Positions 44,415 through 53,585 of a stretch of 64,000 nt of DNA are shown piece by piece. How positions within the stretch are numbered: the stretch's first letter is position 1; every line of letters begins with the position of its first letter. The position numbers and the translations under genes are program-made. Below the pieces are notes generated by a model. The model saw only the letters and a list, made by a program, of their open reading frames with translations. It was not told where the DNA came from and did not search any database. The stretch comes from Syntrophaceae bacterium UBA6087 (GTDB taxonomy: Bacteria > Desulfobacterota > Desulfomonilia > UBA1062), in contig DIXF01000001.1 of assembly GCA_002448235.1 (NCBI GenBank), forward strand, positions 310,001-374,000. Direction: 5' to 3'.

Positions 44415-45353
44415 TCAGGCAGCGGCATAGCGGCCTCCGACATCGTTGATCCGTCCCCTGGCGGTCATCCTTTCGACATGCTTCTTCACCATCAGGTACT
44501 CCCACATGTATACCCAGGCGGCGCTGTGGTATTTCCTGCCGTAGATGGGGCCGGACTCCGCTATCTCTTCCAGGGTAAGGGGCTTTTTCAGCAAGGAGCG
44601 TATCCTTTCATCCCGCTCGTCGATCATTGCGAGGAACCTCTCCAGGCCTGCGAGGAAATCCTCCCTGCGGACGACTCCGTGCTCGTGCCCGGTGATGAAG
44701 GTGTCGCAGTCCATGGAGCTGATGAGCGAGCACGATGAGATGAAGGCGTCGATGTCTCCGTCGGAGCCGCCGTACCATGGGCCGAAGGAGGTGAGGTCGA
44801 TGTCCGCCACGTACATTGCCCCGTGCTCGGGGAAGTACAGGCAGCTGAACCCGGCGGAATGGCCCGGCGCGCCGATGATGTGCATCCTGGTGCGGCCGAA
44901 GTCCATGACGTCGCCCCAGCGGTACTCCCCATCCACCCGCGCCGTGGACAGCCACCAATTGTGGCTGTTCTGGGGCGAGTACGGGCTGGGCTTTGTAGCG
45001 GGGTCGGATATCCTCTCCACCCATCGGTCGACCCAGTCGCTGCCGTACACCTCTTTCATCCCGAGGAGGGCTCCAAGGTTCCTCCTGTCCCTGAAGCACG
45101 AGGCTTCCTGCTCGTTGATGAAGATCCGGGCCGTGTCGAAGAGGTAGTTGCACGAGATGTGGTCGAAGTGGCAGTGGGTATCGATCACCATGTCCACGGC
45201 CGTGCTCTCTTTCAGGGCGCTGAGCGTCTTCACTCCTGCCCCTGGGTCCACGACCGTCTTCACGTCGTCGTCGATGAACAGCGAGGTGCAGTGGGGGAAC
45301 CTGCTTTTGTCCTCTCCCGGAATTATTCTGACTGCCCCGAACCGCGTATCCAT
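44415..45353 (-). CDS. Metallo-beta-lactamase-fold hydrolase
   Basis: 312 residues; the start has a gaggggaggcatcc site. The zinc motif THCHFDH (HxHxDH) is complete, followed by APGHSAGFSCLYFP (third His), VADIDLTSFG (bridging Asp) and TGHEHG. This is a glyoxalase-II/MBL-type hydrolase of unknown substrate. It is preceded by the MarR gene by 18 bases and followed by the hydrolase gene, so it is part of one operon. Confidence 0.88.
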   Translation of the reverse strand: MDTRFGAVRIIPGEDKSRFPHCTSLFIDDDVKTVVDPGAGVKTLSALKESTAVDMVIDTHCHFDHISCNYLFDTARIFINEQEASCFRDRRNLGALLGMKEVYGSDWVDRWVERISDPATKPSPYSPQNSHNWWLSTARVDGEYRWGDVMDFGRTRMHIIGAPGHSAGFSCLYFPEHGAMYVADIDLTSFGPWYGGSDGDIDAFISSCSLISSMDCDTFITGHEHGVVRREDFLAGLERFLAMIDERDERIRSLLKKPLTLEEIAESGPIYGRKYHSAAWVYMWEYLMVKKHVERMTARGRINDVGGRYAAA

Positions 45354-45371
45354 GGATGCCTCCCCTCGCGC

Positions 45372-45797
45372 CTATTCCGAGAATGTGCTGATGACGTTCC
45401 GGAGGGCCCGGCTGAAGGTTTCCATCTCCTCCTCCGAGAGCCCCCTGGTGATCCTGTTGTTGAACTCCCTGGTGACCTTGAGGCACTTGAGCGCGGTGTC
45501 TTTGCCTGCGGCGGTGAGGAAGATGCCGATCGCCCTGCGGTCGTCAGGGGATGGGCGGCGCTCCACGAGGCCTTTGCTTTCCAGCCTGTCCACCAGCCCT
45601 GTTATGGCCGACTTGTCCAAGCCCAGCGCACTGCTCAGCTCGGTGAACAGGCAGCCGTCGTGCTCCTTGAGATAGTACAGCGCTCCCGACTGGGCCGCGG
45701 TGATGCCCGCGGTCTCGATGAGCGCCTGGTCCAGCCTGGTCATGAGCCGGTGCCTGGCCTGCCCGATAAGAAAGATGAAGCGCCGGTCTTCTCTCAT
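45372..45797 (-). CDS. MarR-family regulator of the MBL-hydrolase-selenoprotein operon
   Basis: 141 residues. Recognition helix LDKSAITGLVDRLESKGLVE and the wing RRPSPDDRRAIGIFLTAAGK are typical. Start ATG 45797 has gagggg upstream. It heads the operon and an inverted repeat lies 60 bases before it, so autorepression is likely. No metal-binding cysteines typical of MerR are seen; Cys residues at 49 and 110 might respond to oxidants or thiophiles, which is speculative. Confidence 0.9.
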   Translation of the reverse strand: MREDRRFIFLIGQARHRLMTRLDQALIETAGITAAQSGALYYLKEHDGCLFTELSSALGLDKSAITGLVDRLESKGLVERRPSPDDRRAIGIFLTAAGKDTALKCLKVTREFNNRITRGLSEEEMETFSRALRNVISTFSE

Positions 45798-45857
45798 ATG
45801 TCCCCTCGGATCGTGATCTCATGATGAGTCGTTTATCAGGGCTTATTGTAGGTGTGA

Positions 45858-45877
45858 ATAGTTGAGATGTCAACTAT
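45858..45877. promoter_or_regulatory. MarR operator
   Basis: atagttga, four bases, tcaactat: a perfect 8-bp inverted repeat, the usual MarR site layout, upstream of the MarR gene. Confidence 0.75.
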
Positions 45878-45915
45878 GAAGATATCAATCAAAGGATAGA
45901 AGAGGGGGAAGCTAC

Positions 45916-45938
45916 CCGTCTCGTGCTGAAAATCACCG
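45916..45938. repeat. Dispersed repeat copy 1
   Basis: ccgtctcgtgct, then one variable base and aaaatcaccg. The same 23 bases occur at 63925-63947 with a single difference. Copies are 18 kb apart in non-coding DNA. Confidence 0.6.
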
Positions 45939-46034
45939 CAGTCAAATTATACGGGTGCAACCTCTTTTAGGGTCTTGACTGAACCGGTGTTAGCGATTAG
46001 CCTTCATTATCAACGAATTCTCCAGGAGGTAGGG

Positions 46035-46154
46035 ATGAAAAAACTTTTCGTGCGGGCTGTAATCCTCGGCATTCTGGCCGGTGTCGGATATCTTGTGTGT
46101 AAAAAGTTCTGCAATAAGGAGCATTGTGGTTGCAGTTGTAAAAAAGAGGCTTAA
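46035..46154 (+). CDS. Small membrane peptide with cysteine-rich tail
   Basis: 39 residues too short for usual gene calling, but with ribosome site aggaggtaggg. One membrane helix (FVRAVILGILAGVGYLV) is followed by a tail with five Cys (VCKKFC, HCGCSC). The tail could bind a metal or form disulphides. It is three bases upstream of the next small gene. No family recognised. Confidence 0.62.
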   Translation: MKKLFVRAVILGILAGVGYLVCKKFCNKEHCGCSCKKEA

Positions 46155-46157
46155 GCC

Positions 46158-46340
46158 ATGGCCATGAAAGTTGAAATCAAAGACAACAAGCTTTTTATCG
46201 AGATCGACCTTGAAAAGCCGACTCCATCATCATCCGGCAAAACCCTGGTAGTCGCCAGCACGAGGGGGAACATGGTCACAACTGCCGAAGTGGACGGCAA
46301 GCCTGTTACTATCGGCCTGAACGCATATATTAAACGCTGA
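46158..46340 (+). CDS. Conserved-looking 60-residue hypothetical protein
   Basis: 60 residues; start ATG 46158 follows agagg. The sequence (KVEIKDNKLFIEIDLEKPTP then SGKTLVVASTRGN and AYIKR) has beta-strand character and good codon use. Small proteins of this pattern seem familiar, but I cannot name the family. It pairs with the cysteine-rich peptide upstream. Confidence 0.6.
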   Translation: MAMKVEIKDNKLFIEIDLEKPTPSSSGKTLVVASTRGNMVTTAEVDGKPVTIGLNAYIKR

Positions 46341-46586
46341 ACAGGATAGTCTGAATGCCATCGACCGGACAGCCATGACATTACGCAACGAAGAGACTTA
46401 TCAGTAGAGACCATTCTGCGGCAGAGATCTATACAGAAACCAAGCGGGCATTAACGTATAATAATCCTTGGGCGAGTGAATGCCGATAAAAAATATACCG
46501 AGGTTCACACTCCGATGCATCTATAAGGGTTCCGGACCTTGATTGTAAACGACTTGAAAGTTTCATTCAAAGAAGGGAGTAGAACC

Positions 46587-47897
46587 ATGAGGAACCGCCT
46601 TGTATCTCTCACGGGAATGGTGGTGGTTGCAGCAGTTCTTTTTCTCAGCGGCTGCAGCGCGGTACGGTACACCACCACCATGAAGCCTTCCGCCGACAAG
46701 AGCCTGCAGTACGGGCCGGTCCGCCTGAGCGTTTCGAGCTTCAACTATGAGAAGCCCGGCGTGCAGCCCCTGCCGCCGGACATCGACCGGAAGGCCAAGG
46801 AGCTCTTCCCGAGCGTGTTTTCGGATGACCTCGCGGCCCTGCCGGTCCATATCGACATCAAGAGAACGTATGACGACACATCAATGGGCATCACGAGGCT
46901 CCTTTCGCTTACCTTCACGCTTGGGGTGGTTCTGATACCCGGCACCCAGGAGCATGGGTTTATTGTCCGTACGAGCGTGCTGGATTCCCTGGGCGAGCCC
47001 CTGGTCGAAAAAGAGGAGAAGTTCGGGATCGATGCGGTGTCATGGGGCAGCTACTGGCCCTGGGGCCTCCTGCCGGTGATCGGGTCCTCCGACCTGCCGA
47101 GGGCCTCCCTCTTCAGCGGGAGCGGTTTCGCGACCGACACCATAGAGGCCCAGGCCAAGATCAACGATCACGCCGCCGCGTGCATCGCCGAGATCGTGAC
47201 CCAGTCGCTCAAGTCGGCCGACAGGGCAAGGCTCGAATCCGCCTTCCGGGAGCGGCAGTCCCGGGTCCAGGAGATCCCCATCGATGGCAGAACGTGCAAA
47301 AGCTTCCTCACCATGAACCCGGTGTCCAAAGCGGTGAAGGGCAGCGTCTTCAAGGTGCTCGTGTTCGATGGCGAGCCGAAGCAGGGAGCAAAACCTCTGC
47401 ATACGGCGATCGTGGCCCGCTATGACGAGTCCGGACGATGGCAGCCCGTGAAAAGCTACCTGCGCCATGCCCGCACGCTCACCTCGGTGAGCGCCCTGAT
47501 CGAGAACAACGTGCCGGTCAAGGTTGCGGTGCGTACGCCCGAAGCACCTCCCCTGGAGGACTTCATCGACACCCCGGACCTCTCCGGCGCCGACCGCAAC
47601 GAGGCGCTGCGGTGGAACAACAATATCCTGCTCGAAGCGAAGAACCGCTCTCTGGACAAAGTCTTGCGCGAGGAGAACAGCGATGCGCTGCTGTCTCTGA
47701 CAACCCGCATCGAGAGATCGATCCTTGATTTGAGCGAGCAGGCCGAACGGGCCAAGGACAATGCTCAGACAAAAGTGGAAAAAGGAGAGGGCGACCCTGC
47801 TCCCGATCGCGAACTGTCGGTCCTGTGCCGCCAGCGCATCGAGGTGCTCAAACCCGTTCTGGCAGCCATGAAGGATGCCGCTGCCCGGAAACAGTAG
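46587..47897 (+). CDS. Tandem lipoprotein paralogue 1 of 4
   Basis: 436 residues from ATG 46587 (site agaagggag). Lipobox FLSGC predicts lipid anchoring. Shared with its three neighbours: the mature start (YTTTMKPSADKS), a central TLGVVLIPGT hydrophobic patch, LPRA, RESRVQEIPIDGRTCKSF-like segment (rendered here as SRVQEIPIDGRTCKSF), an LEDFIDTPDLSGADR block, and a C-terminal helical coiled coil (TRIERSILDLSEQAERAKDN) ending LKPVLAAMKDAA. No known domain recognised. It is the most divergent copy in its N-terminal half. Confidence 0.85.
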   Translation: MRNRLVSLTGMVVVAAVLFLSGCSAVRYTTTMKPSADKSLQYGPVRLSVSSFNYEKPGVQPLPPDIDRKAKELFPSVFSDDLAALPVHIDIKRTYDDTSMGITRLLSLTFTLGVVLIPGTQEHGFIVRTSVLDSLGEPLVEKEEKFGIDAVSWGSYWPWGLLPVIGSSDLPRASLFSGSGFATDTIEAQAKINDHAAACIAEIVTQSLKSADRARLESAFRERQSRVQEIPIDGRTCKSFLTMNPVSKAVKGSVFKVLVFDGEPKQGAKPLHTAIVARYDESGRWQPVKSYLRHARTLTSVSALIENNVPVKVAVRTPEAPPLEDFIDTPDLSGADRNEALRWNNNILLEAKNRSLDKVLREENSDALLSLTTRIERSILDLSEQAERAKDNAQTKVEKGEGDPAPDRELSVLCRQRIEVLKPVLAAMKDAAARKQ

Positions 47898-47916
47898 AAA
47901 GGACAGAGGAGAGGCA

Positions 47917-49248
47917 ATGAAAGCGTACCCGGCAACTTTGAAATGGGCGATATTGATCCTTATGGTGATGTTTCTGAGCGGCTGCGGTTCGATGCGCCTG
48001 GCAAGCACCCTGAAGCCCTCGGGCGAAACCAACCTCCCCATCGGCAATGCCCGCTTCAGTATCATCAACTACACCGGCGTTTACGACAAGAACGATCCGG
48101 CGACAAAGATATGGGTAGACATGATCACCCAGGATTTTCTGTCGCAGCGGGCCAAGACCCTCTATCCCGGTATTTTCACTGACGAATGGACGGCATTGCC
48201 GGTTATGGTCAAGGCCGAAGGCGTATACCATGACGGATTGACGACAATGACAATTATGGCAATCCTGACAGCAGGGATGATCCCTTTCCCCGGGAAGACG
48301 TGGATGGATTTCTCGGTATCCTCTGATGTGCGCACCGCGCTTGGCGAAAGCCTGATCAACAGGGACAGGAAATTCGAGGTCGAGCAGGCCATGTGGATGA
48401 GCATCATCGGTCCGCTGGGATGTATCCCTGTCCCGGGGCAGGCCGACCTGCCGCGGGACGGCATTTTTCTCTTCTTCCCGCTGACCGAGGATGCCTATTC
48501 CAAGACCAAGCTTCCGACGTATGTTGCGGACTGCATCGTCAAGTCGGTGGTCATGGACCTCTATGAGGCGGATCCCGCCCTGGTCGACACTGCCTACAAG
48601 GCCCGCGCATCACATCTCCAGGAGATCACCATTGACGGCCGCACCTTCTGGAGCTTCCTTGCGCCGTCGCTCTCCAAGGAGGACGGACGGCCGGTTGCCT
48701 TCACCGCCATGCTGTACCAGGAATCCCCAAGACGCGGGGCTGCTCCGTATGAACAGGTTGTCGTAGCAAGTCGTGACAGCACCGGCAACTGGATTCCCCA
48801 GACCGGATACCTGCACCGGACGAAGAGCCTGACCGCTGTCAGCGTCCTCATCGATAACGGCATTCCTGCAAAGGTGGTGGTGAGAACTGTTGAAGATCCT
48901 TCTCTGGAGGACTTCATCGAGCTCCCCGACCTCTCCGGCGCCGACCGGGCCCAGGCCTTGAGATGGAGCAACGGCATACTCGTGGAGGCAAAGAACAAGT
49001 CGCTCGTGAAAATACTGCGGGAAAAAACCGGTGACCAGCTGATGTCCCTGGCAACCCGCATCGAGAAGACGATCCTGGATTTAAGCGGTATGGCAGAGCG
49101 TGCCAAGGACAATGCCCAGGCAATGGTAGAAAAGGGCGAGGGCGACCCTGCCTCCGAGAGGGAGCTCTCGGTCCTGTTCCGCCAGCGCATCGAGGTGCTC
49201 AAGCCCATCCTGGCCGCCATGAAGGATGCCGCGGCAAGAAAACAATAG
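47917..49248 (+). CDS. Tandem lipoprotein paralogue 2 of 4
   Basis: 443 residues from ATG 47917, 19 bases after paralogue 1. Lipobox FLSGC; mature part begins ASTLKPSGETNLPIGNARFS. It has GMIPFPGKTW, IPVPGQADLPRD, SHLQEITIDGRTFWSFLAPS, and the LEDFIELPDLSGADR and TRIEKTILDLSGMAERAKDN blocks. C-terminal residues are almost the same as in copy 1 (AAMKDAAARKQ), suggesting recent duplication or conversion there. Confidence 0.85.
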   Translation: MKAYPATLKWAILILMVMFLSGCGSMRLASTLKPSGETNLPIGNARFSIINYTGVYDKNDPATKIWVDMITQDFLSQRAKTLYPGIFTDEWTALPVMVKAEGVYHDGLTTMTIMAILTAGMIPFPGKTWMDFSVSSDVRTALGESLINRDRKFEVEQAMWMSIIGPLGCIPVPGQADLPRDGIFLFFPLTEDAYSKTKLPTYVADCIVKSVVMDLYEADPALVDTAYKARASHLQEITIDGRTFWSFLAPSLSKEDGRPVAFTAMLYQESPRRGAAPYEQVVVASRDSTGNWIPQTGYLHRTKSLTAVSVLIDNGIPAKVVVRTVEDPSLEDFIELPDLSGADRAQALRWSNGILVEAKNKSLVKILREKTGDQLMSLATRIEKTILDLSGMAERAKDNAQAMVEKGEGDPASERELSVLFRQRIEVLKPILAAMKDAAARKQ

Positions 49249-49260
49249 GAGAAGGAGCCC

Positions 49261-50541
49261 ATGATGAAATTTCAAACAGTTATGACCTGGCTGGCAGCGG
49301 GATTGATGATCTTCACCTTGAGTGCCTGCTCTTCGACACGGTATGCAAGCACACTCAAGCCTTCGGGCGACAGTGCCTTTCACATGAATGACCTGCGCTT
49401 CAGCATTATAAGCCTCGACGGGAGGGACGACATTCTTGCAAAACGCTCCCGCGAGCTCTATCCCAACCTCTTTACCGACGAGTGGACAGGCCTGCCGGTC
49501 GTGGTAAAAACAGATTCCCGCCATGAATCGACAAGGGATCGAGCGGCCTTTCTCACAGGCTTCTGCACCCTGGGGATCATACCTTTCCCGGGAACGGATA
49601 AAACAACATACGATGTCCAGACAAGCCTGATAAATTCCATGGGTGAAAGCGTCCCGGCAGGAAAGGTTTCCTATGAGTTCGAAAACGTCATGTGGATGAC
49701 CATACTCGGCCCGCTGGGCCTTCTGCCGGTTGCCGGAACTGCGGACCTCCCCAGGGATTACCAGTGCCTCTTCTTCAGCTCGAATGATGCCTTCGTCGAA
49801 TCCGCCAGCAAGGGGGGCGATTACCAGATGAGCTGCCGTGTCGAGGCGGTGGTAAAATCACTTCAGGACGCCGATCGGGCCAGGCTCGCCGAAGACTACC
49901 GGGTGCGGAAATCACGCCTGCAGGAGGTCATGATCGGCGGAAAGCGCTACTGGAGCTATCTCGCACCGGTACTTTCCCAGAAGCTGGACAAAGCGGAGAG
50001 CTTTACCGCCCTCATATACGCCGATAATCCAAGGCGCGGCACAAATCCTCTGGACAGGGTCACCGTGGCACGGCGGGACGAGGCCGGGGACTGGCATCCG
50101 GTGAAAGGGTATCTTCGCTCGATGAAGACACTCACCGCCGCGAGCGTTCTGATGGAAAACGGCGTGCCCTCCAAGGTGGTCGTGCGCGCGGTCGAGGAGC
50201 CGCCGCTCGAGGATTTCATCGATATTCAGGAGAATTCTGTCGCAGGCATGCGCTGGAGCAATGAAATGCTGCTGGAAGCCAAGAACCGGTCTTTGGGAAA
50301 GCTTTTGAAGGAAAAAACCGGTGACGAACTGCTGGCCCTTGCGACCCGCATCGAGAAGACGATCCTTGACTTGAGCGGACTGGCCGAGCAGGCCAAGGAC
50401 CGGGCGCAAACAATAGTGGAAAAAGGGCAGGGCAACCCGGCTCCTGATCGGGAGCTTTCCGTCCTCTTCCGCCAGCGCATCGAGATACTCAAGCCCGTAC
50501 TTGCCGCAATCAAGCAGGGGGCAGCGGCAAAGCAGCAGTAA
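49261..50541 (+). CDS. Tandem lipoprotein paralogue 3 of 4
   Basis: 426 residues; site aggagaaggag precedes the ATG. Lipobox TLSAC; then ASTLKPSGDSAFHMNDLRFS. Shared TLGIIPFPGTDK, VAGTADLPRD, SRLQEVMIGGKRYWSYLAPV blocks. The LEDFIDIQENSVAG segment lacks the DLSGADR found in copies 1 and 2. It ends with the common coiled coil. It is 12 bases after copy 2. Confidence 0.85.
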   Translation: MMKFQTVMTWLAAGLMIFTLSACSSTRYASTLKPSGDSAFHMNDLRFSIISLDGRDDILAKRSRELYPNLFTDEWTGLPVVVKTDSRHESTRDRAAFLTGFCTLGIIPFPGTDKTTYDVQTSLINSMGESVPAGKVSYEFENVMWMTILGPLGLLPVAGTADLPRDYQCLFFSSNDAFVESASKGGDYQMSCRVEAVVKSLQDADRARLAEDYRVRKSRLQEVMIGGKRYWSYLAPVLSQKLDKAESFTALIYADNPRRGTNPLDRVTVARRDEAGDWHPVKGYLRSMKTLTAASVLMENGVPSKVVVRAVEEPPLEDFIDIQENSVAGMRWSNEMLLEAKNRSLGKLLKEKTGDELLALATRIEKTILDLSGLAEQAKDRAQTIVEKGQGNPAPDRELSVLFRQRIEILKPVLAAIKQGAAAKQQ

Positions 50542-50623
50542 GAAGAGATCCGGAGGTAAGGCCATGGATCTGCAGGGACATCTGGAGTACGATCGGGAAA
50601 ACAGGGAAAGGAAAGGAGCGGCG

Positions 50624-51964
50624 ATGGGTACGATTCGTGACAAGGTGAAATGGATGGGGATCCTCCTGATATGCATGCTCTTGAGCGGGTGCGCCTCTCA
50701 GCGGGTGGCGAGCACGCTCAGGCCCTCGGACGACAAGGGGCTCACGCTCGGTCAGGCCCGCTTCAGCATCATCGGCTATACCGATGTCTATGAAAAACCC
50801 ATTCCCGGAATAGAGGAGTATCGTCTCACCGCCCGGCAGCTGCAGGAGCGCGCCGAGGTGCTGTACCCCGAGCTTTTCTCCGACGACTGGACAGCCCTGC
50901 CGGTTATGGTCAGGGCCGAGATAAAGCACGATTCAAGCGGACTGAACCTTGCGGCAATGCTGAGCGGATTCACTCTGGGCATCATCCCGTTCTCCGGAAC
51001 AGCTGTCACGAGCCATAAGATAACGACAGACGTGCGCGATGCCCTCGGAGAGAGCATGGCAGACAAGAACGTGAGCTTCGATGTCGAATTCGGGACCTGG
51101 GTGACAATCTTTAGCCCGTTTGGCAGCCTCCCGGTACCGGGCCGGGCTGATCTGCCCCGCGACACGGTCCTGCTGGGCATCCCGCTGTCCGGGGAACCGT
51201 ATGCGATGAAAGAGAAGTATGGCCCCTATAACACCGACATCATGATCGAAGCGGTCGTCAAAAACCTGCGCTCGATCGATACCACTGCGATGGAGACGGC
51301 TTATAAGGCGCGGCGATCCCGCCTCCAGGAGATCGCCATAGACGGGCAGAACTACTGGAGCTGTCTCGCGCCGGTTATCTCTCAGGAGAGCGGCCGGCCG
51401 GTTTCCTTTGCTGCCATGCTGTTTCAAGAGAAGCCCGACCGCGGCACGAAGCCGTATGCACAGGTCGTCGTTGCCCGGCGCGGCGAGAGCGGCGGCTGGG
51501 TTCCGGTGAACGGCTACCTGAGGAATACCCGGAAGCTCACGACCGTGAGCACGCTCATGGAAGGAGGCGCACCTTCACGGATCGCTGTGCGCGTGGTCGA
51601 GGAGCCGCCCCTGGAAGACTTCATCGACACCCCGGACCTCACCGGCCCTGGACGGGCGGACAACTTACGCTGGAGCAACGGCATCCTGCTCGAAGCGAAG
51701 AACCGCTCTCTGGAAAAGCTCCTGCGCGAAGAAAGCCGGAGCGCGCTCCTGGGCCTGGTGACCCGGATCGAGAAGTCGATTCTCGACTTGAACGAGCAGG
51801 CCGAGCGGGCCAAGGACCGGGCCCAGACAAAAGTGGAAAAAGGCGAGGGTGATCCCGCGCCCGACAGGGAGCTCTCGATCCTGTGCCGCCAGCGCATCGA
51901 GGTGCTCAAGCCCGTCCTTGGCGCCATCAAGCAGGAGGTTGCTGCGAGGAGACAGGAACAGTGA
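50624..51964 (+). CDS. Tandem lipoprotein paralogue 4 of 4
   Basis: 446 residues from ATG 50624 (aaaggagcggcg), which gives a normal lipoprotein signal; an in-frame ATG at 50564 with a strong site would add 20 hydrophilic residues. Lipobox LLSGC; then ASTLRPSDDKGLTLGQARFS. It has FTLGIIPFSGTAV, LPRDTVLL, SRLQEIAIDGQNYWSCLAPV and LEDFIDTPDLTGPGR. The coiled-coil end is shared. The TPR gene starts 11 bases later. Confidence 0.83.
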   Translation: MGTIRDKVKWMGILLICMLLSGCASQRVASTLRPSDDKGLTLGQARFSIIGYTDVYEKPIPGIEEYRLTARQLQERAEVLYPELFSDDWTALPVMVRAEIKHDSSGLNLAAMLSGFTLGIIPFSGTAVTSHKITTDVRDALGESMADKNVSFDVEFGTWVTIFSPFGSLPVPGRADLPRDTVLLGIPLSGEPYAMKEKYGPYNTDIMIEAVVKNLRSIDTTAMETAYKARRSRLQEIAIDGQNYWSCLAPVISQESGRPVSFAAMLFQEKPDRGTKPYAQVVVARRGESGGWVPVNGYLRNTRKLTTVSTLMEGGAPSRIAVRVVEEPPLEDFIDTPDLTGPGRADNLRWSNGILLEAKNRSLEKLLREESRSALLGLVTRIEKSILDLNEQAERAKDRAQTKVEKGEGDPAPDRELSILCRQRIEVLKPVLGAIKQEVAARRQEQ

Positions 51965-51975
51965 GGGAGATTACC

Positions 51976-53553
51976 ATGCGCAATAAAACCGCTGTTTTCA
52001 TTATAGTCCTTGTCGCCGGAATTTATGCTCTCGGGCTGGTCGCGGTTCAGGCATCTGCCTGGGCCGGAGAGCCGTCAGGACAAGCTCCGGACGAGCCGAT
52101 CAAGGCCGACCTTGCCGCGCTCGCAGATGACGGCCGCTGGCTGGAGCTCATGGCAGCGGCGACCGATGCAGTCCGGAAGAATGCATCCGACCCGGTGCCC
52201 ATAGTGTACCAGCTCCAGGCCATGCGAATGCTTGGGGAGAGCGATTCCGCGCTGAAGAAGGCCGACGAGGCGGTCGCACGCTTCCCGGACAATGCGCGCA
52301 TCATCATGGAGCGTGCATGGATCCACTCGTTCAAAGGCAGCTGGGCCTTAGCCCTCGCCGATGCACGGCTCGCCGCCGGGATCGACCCCAAGCTTTACGA
52401 TGCCCTGAGCGTCCAGGGAATCGCATACAGGGAGATGCGCGACTGGAACAATGCCATCGACCTGTACACGAACGCCCTTGCCCTCAAACCGAACGATGTG
52501 AGCGCCCTTCTGAACCGCGGGCGTTCCTATGTCGAGAAGGGCATGTGGCAGGAGGCGAAGGCAGACCTCGACAAAAGCATCTCCCTGAACTCCGGATCGG
52601 CCGAGGCCTTTTACCACCGGGGGAGGGCATACGCAGGATCGGGCAAGCTCGGCAATGCCGCAAAAGACTTCACCGCTTCGCTCAAGCTCAAGCCCCGGGC
52701 GGCCGCTCCATACATAGCGCGGGCAGAGGTGCTGGCACAGGGCGGAAAGTGGGAAGACGCGGCAAAGGACGCCTACACGGCCATCGCCCTGGGCTCGAAT
52801 GACATCAGGCCATTCTACACGGCCTGCCAGGCATCGGTCGTGCTGGGCGATTTCGACGCGCTTGCCGGATATGCCGAAAGCGGCGCCATGATCGCACCCG
52901 GCAATGCGGAGTTCCAGCGTTTCGCCGGAAAGGCCTATCGTGAAAAGGGCGAGCTGACAAAGGCACTTGCCGCATACGACAAGGCGGTGAAGGCAGCGCC
53001 CAGCGATGCCGGTGTGCTGCTCGACAGGGCGATCACCAACGTCCTGCTCCGCCGGTACGATCAGGCGGCCGACGACTGCACCGCATCCCTTTCGGCCAAA
53101 ACCTCGGCCACGGCATATGCGCTCCGCGGATTCGCGCGCCTGAAGGCAGGCTCCCTCGATCGTGCCCTCGAGGACAGCACCAACGCGTTGACCCTCGAAC
53201 CGAAAACCGCTACCGCGCTGCTGGTCAGGGCCAATATCAACCTGACCAGGGGGAGGTTCGCCGAAGCCTTGTCGGAAAGCAGGCAGGCCCTCAGGCTGGA
53301 TCCAACCCAGGCCTGGGGCTATATCACATATGGCTCTGCCTTGTCGGCTGCCGGCCGCAACGAAGAGGCGGTGAAAATACTGGATCAGGCGGTCACCCTG
53401 GCACCGAACGACGGGGAGGCGCATCTGGCCAGAGGGCGCTGCCTCGTTGCGCTCGGCCGTCATGCCAAGGCCCGCCAGGAAATCGAGAAGGCCTCTGCCC
53501 TCGATGCCGGACTGAAGCAGGCTGCCCGCGCCGAGCTGGACAAGCTGAAATAA
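51976..53553 (+). CDS. Exported TPR-repeat protein
   Basis: 525 residues with N-terminal signal or anchor (FIIVLVAGIYALGLVAVQAS) and about a dozen tetratricopeptide repeats (for example RDWNNAIDLYTNALALKPND and GRFAEALSESRQALRLDPTQ). Such scaffolds hold protein complexes; here probably in the periplasm together with the lipoproteins encoded just upstream. Starts 11 bases after paralogue 4, so it is translationally close. Confidence 0.88.
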   Translation: MRNKTAVFIIVLVAGIYALGLVAVQASAWAGEPSGQAPDEPIKADLAALADDGRWLELMAAATDAVRKNASDPVPIVYQLQAMRMLGESDSALKKADEAVARFPDNARIIMERAWIHSFKGSWALALADARLAAGIDPKLYDALSVQGIAYREMRDWNNAIDLYTNALALKPNDVSALLNRGRSYVEKGMWQEAKADLDKSISLNSGSAEAFYHRGRAYAGSGKLGNAAKDFTASLKLKPRAAAPYIARAEVLAQGGKWEDAAKDAYTAIALGSNDIRPFYTACQASVVLGDFDALAGYAESGAMIAPGNAEFQRFAGKAYREKGELTKALAAYDKAVKAAPSDAGVLLDRAITNVLLRRYDQAADDCTASLSAKTSATAYALRGFARLKAGSLDRALEDSTNALTLEPKTATALLVRANINLTRGRFAEALSESRQALRLDPTQAWGYITYGSALSAAGRNEEAVKILDQAVTLAPNDGEAHLARGRCLVALGRHAKARQEIEKASALDAGLKQAARAELDKLK

Positions 53554-53585
53554 TGCAAAACGCATCGCATGAAGGAGATGATCCA

